Made by a program: the position numbers and the translations under genes. From contig JAWVFQ010000023.1 of the NCBI GenBank assembly GCA_033856025.1, positions 13,748-77,747 of the forward strand: a stretch of DNA of 64,000 nucleotides, written 5' to 3'. The DNA comes from AC-38 sp033856025. Its GTDB lineage: Bacteria; Actinomycetota; Thermoleophilia; Solirubrobacterales; Solirubrobacteraceae. The notes under the pieces are model-generated. The model did not search any database, had not been told where the DNA came from, and saw only the letters and a list, made by a program, of their open reading frames with translations. The first letter of the stretch is position 1; every line of letters begins with the position of its first letter. This document shows, in pieces, positions 63,231 to 64,000 of the stretch.

Positions 63231-64000
63231 ACGTCCCCAAGATGCTCGAGGGCAAGCGCGTGTGCATATGCGGCGGCTCGGGCGGCGTCGGCAAGACGAC
63301 GACCGCGGCGGCGATCGCGATGGGCATGGCGGCGGAGGGCAAGAAGGTCGCCGTCGTGACGATCGACCCCGCCAAGCGCCTGGCGACGTCGCTCGGCCTC
63401 GAGGAGCTCGGGAACGAGCCGCGGCTCGTCGACCCGGCGGTCTTCGACGGGCACGGCATCGAGATGAAGGGCGAGCTGTGGGCGATGATGCTCGACCCCA
63501 AGCGCACCTTCGACGAGCTGATCGAGAAGCTCGCGCCGGACAAGAAGTCGGCCGACGAGGTGCTCTCCAACCGCATCTACCAGGAGCTCTCCTCGGCGGT
63601 GGCGGGCTCCCAGGAGTTCACGGCGATCGCCAAGCTCTACGACCTCGACCGCGACGGGGGCTTCGACCTGCTCGTCCTCGACACGCCGCCGTCGCGCAAC
63701 GCGATGGACTTCCTGGACGCGCCCGACCGGCTCACGAACTTCTTCGAGGGGCGCGCGCTGCAGGTCTTCCTCAAGCCCGCCGGCTTCGGCATGAAGATCT
63801 TCGGCCGCGGCACGGGCGTGGTGTTCAGCGTGCTCAAGCGCGTCACGGGCATCGACCTCCTGCAGGACCTCTCGACGTTCTTCCGCGCGCTGGGCGGGAT
63901 GATCGACGCCTTCAAGGAGCGCGCCGCGGCGGTCAACAAGCTGCTCTCCGACAAGGGCACGACATTCGTGCTCGTCACCTCGCCGGAACGCGAGCCGATC
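63227..64000 (+). CDS. Get3/ArsA-like ATPase, second subunit (cut by window end)
   Basis: First 258 residues of a second Get3/ArsA-like protein; the frame is open to the last base. Walker A is GGSGGVGKTTT near residue 17-27, switch I TIDPAKRLATSLGL, switch II LVLDTPPSRNAMDF. ATG at 63227 overlaps the preceding stop (ATGA), so the two are coupled and likely form a heterodimer. The middle segment FLKPAGFGMKIFGRGTG and VFSVLKRVTGID could be part of a client-binding helical region. Confidence 0.85.
   Translation, partial: MNVPKMLEGKRVCICGGSGGVGKTTTAAAIAMGMAAEGKKVAVVTIDPAKRLATSLGLEELGNEPRLVDPAVFDGHGIEMKGELWAMMLDPKRTFDELIEKLAPDKKSADEVLSNRIYQELSSAVAGSQEFTAIAKLYDLDRDGGFDLLVLDTPPSRNAMDFLDAPDRLTNFFEGRALQVFLKPAGFGMKIFGRGTGVVFSVLKRVTGIDLLQDLSTFFRALGGMIDAFKERAAAVNKLLSDKGTTFVLVTSPEREPI

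Noticed and set aside
62283..64000. Arsenite efflux ATPase
   Set aside because: Family resemblance to ArsA only; no arsB, arsR, arsC or arsD nearby, and the two-gene layout fits the Get3-like pairs of mycobacteria better.

Overview
The window is about 64 kb of very GC-rich, gene-dense DNA with no rRNA, tRNA, CRISPR array or recognisable insertion sequence. The largest gene-free stretch is 167 bp (6347-6513). Base composition, mycobacteria-like gene order, ETF/ETF-QO with acyl-CoA dehydrogenases, WecA-type transferase, R2lox and paired Get3-like ATPases point to an actinobacterium. Many secreted beta-helix, propeller and cupredoxin proteins suggest a deep lineage such as Thermoleophilia/Solirubrobacterales; this placement is inferred from general knowledge, not from a search.

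Region 1 (1-24 kb). Read on the minus strand, a conserved housekeeping series runs rpmE - DUF1385 - prfA - prmC - sua5 - glyA - wecA-like - atpI-like - atpBEFHAGDC - VOC protein - phoD. This is close to the rpmE-prfA-prmC-sua5-wecA-atp order known in mycobacteria. Two accessory islets interrupt it: csoR / secreted propeller / CNB-patatin (18.4-21.9 kb) and TetR / R2lox / cupin / RsbW-like kinase (10.9-13.4 kb). Three F1 subunits (alpha, beta, gamma) carry acidic low-complexity additions, and a 34-bp palindromic unit flanked by 9-bp direct repeats sits between atpA and atpG.

Region 2 (24-42 kb). Acyl-CoA catabolism genes: ETF-QO, etfA, etfB, the B12-binding and catalytic subunits of an acyl-CoA mutase (with isobutyryl-CoA-mutase-like rather than methylmalonyl-CoA-mutase-like specificity residues), an acyl-CoA dehydrogenase, a HAD phosphatase and a thiolase. 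A second acyl-CoA dehydrogenase (46.9 kb) and a MeaB-type GTPase (48.5 kb) belong to the same metabolism. Interleaved are secreted/lipoprotein genes (28.1-30.7 kb) and a membrane-protein/cupredoxin cluster (32.4-36.6 kb).

Region 3 (42-58 kb). Hexapeptide acyltransferases, an SCP2-like protein, a pilin-like/Vps62-like fusion, a GAF-PAS-PAS-GAF-PP2C phosphatase, and a four-gene overlapping operon: methyltransferase, GH57 branching enzyme, GT4 glycosyltransferase, secreted CocE-type hydrolase. The first three match the Rv3030-Rv3031-Rv3032 arrangement for methylglucose lipopolysaccharide in mycobacteria.

Region 4 (58-64 kb). Lipoprotein, gamma-glutamyltransferase, ftsZ with a ~115-residue N-terminal extension, parA, and divergently two Get3/ArsA-like ATPases, the second cut by the window end.

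Two general properties recur. Junctions inside operons are mostly 4-base ATGA or GTGA overlaps, which suggests translational coupling. About two dozen operon heads have a TANNNT-like hexamer 6-10 bp upstream of the start codon, the signature of leaderless transcripts. I used this spacing to pick several starts, including an apparent CTG start at 42776.
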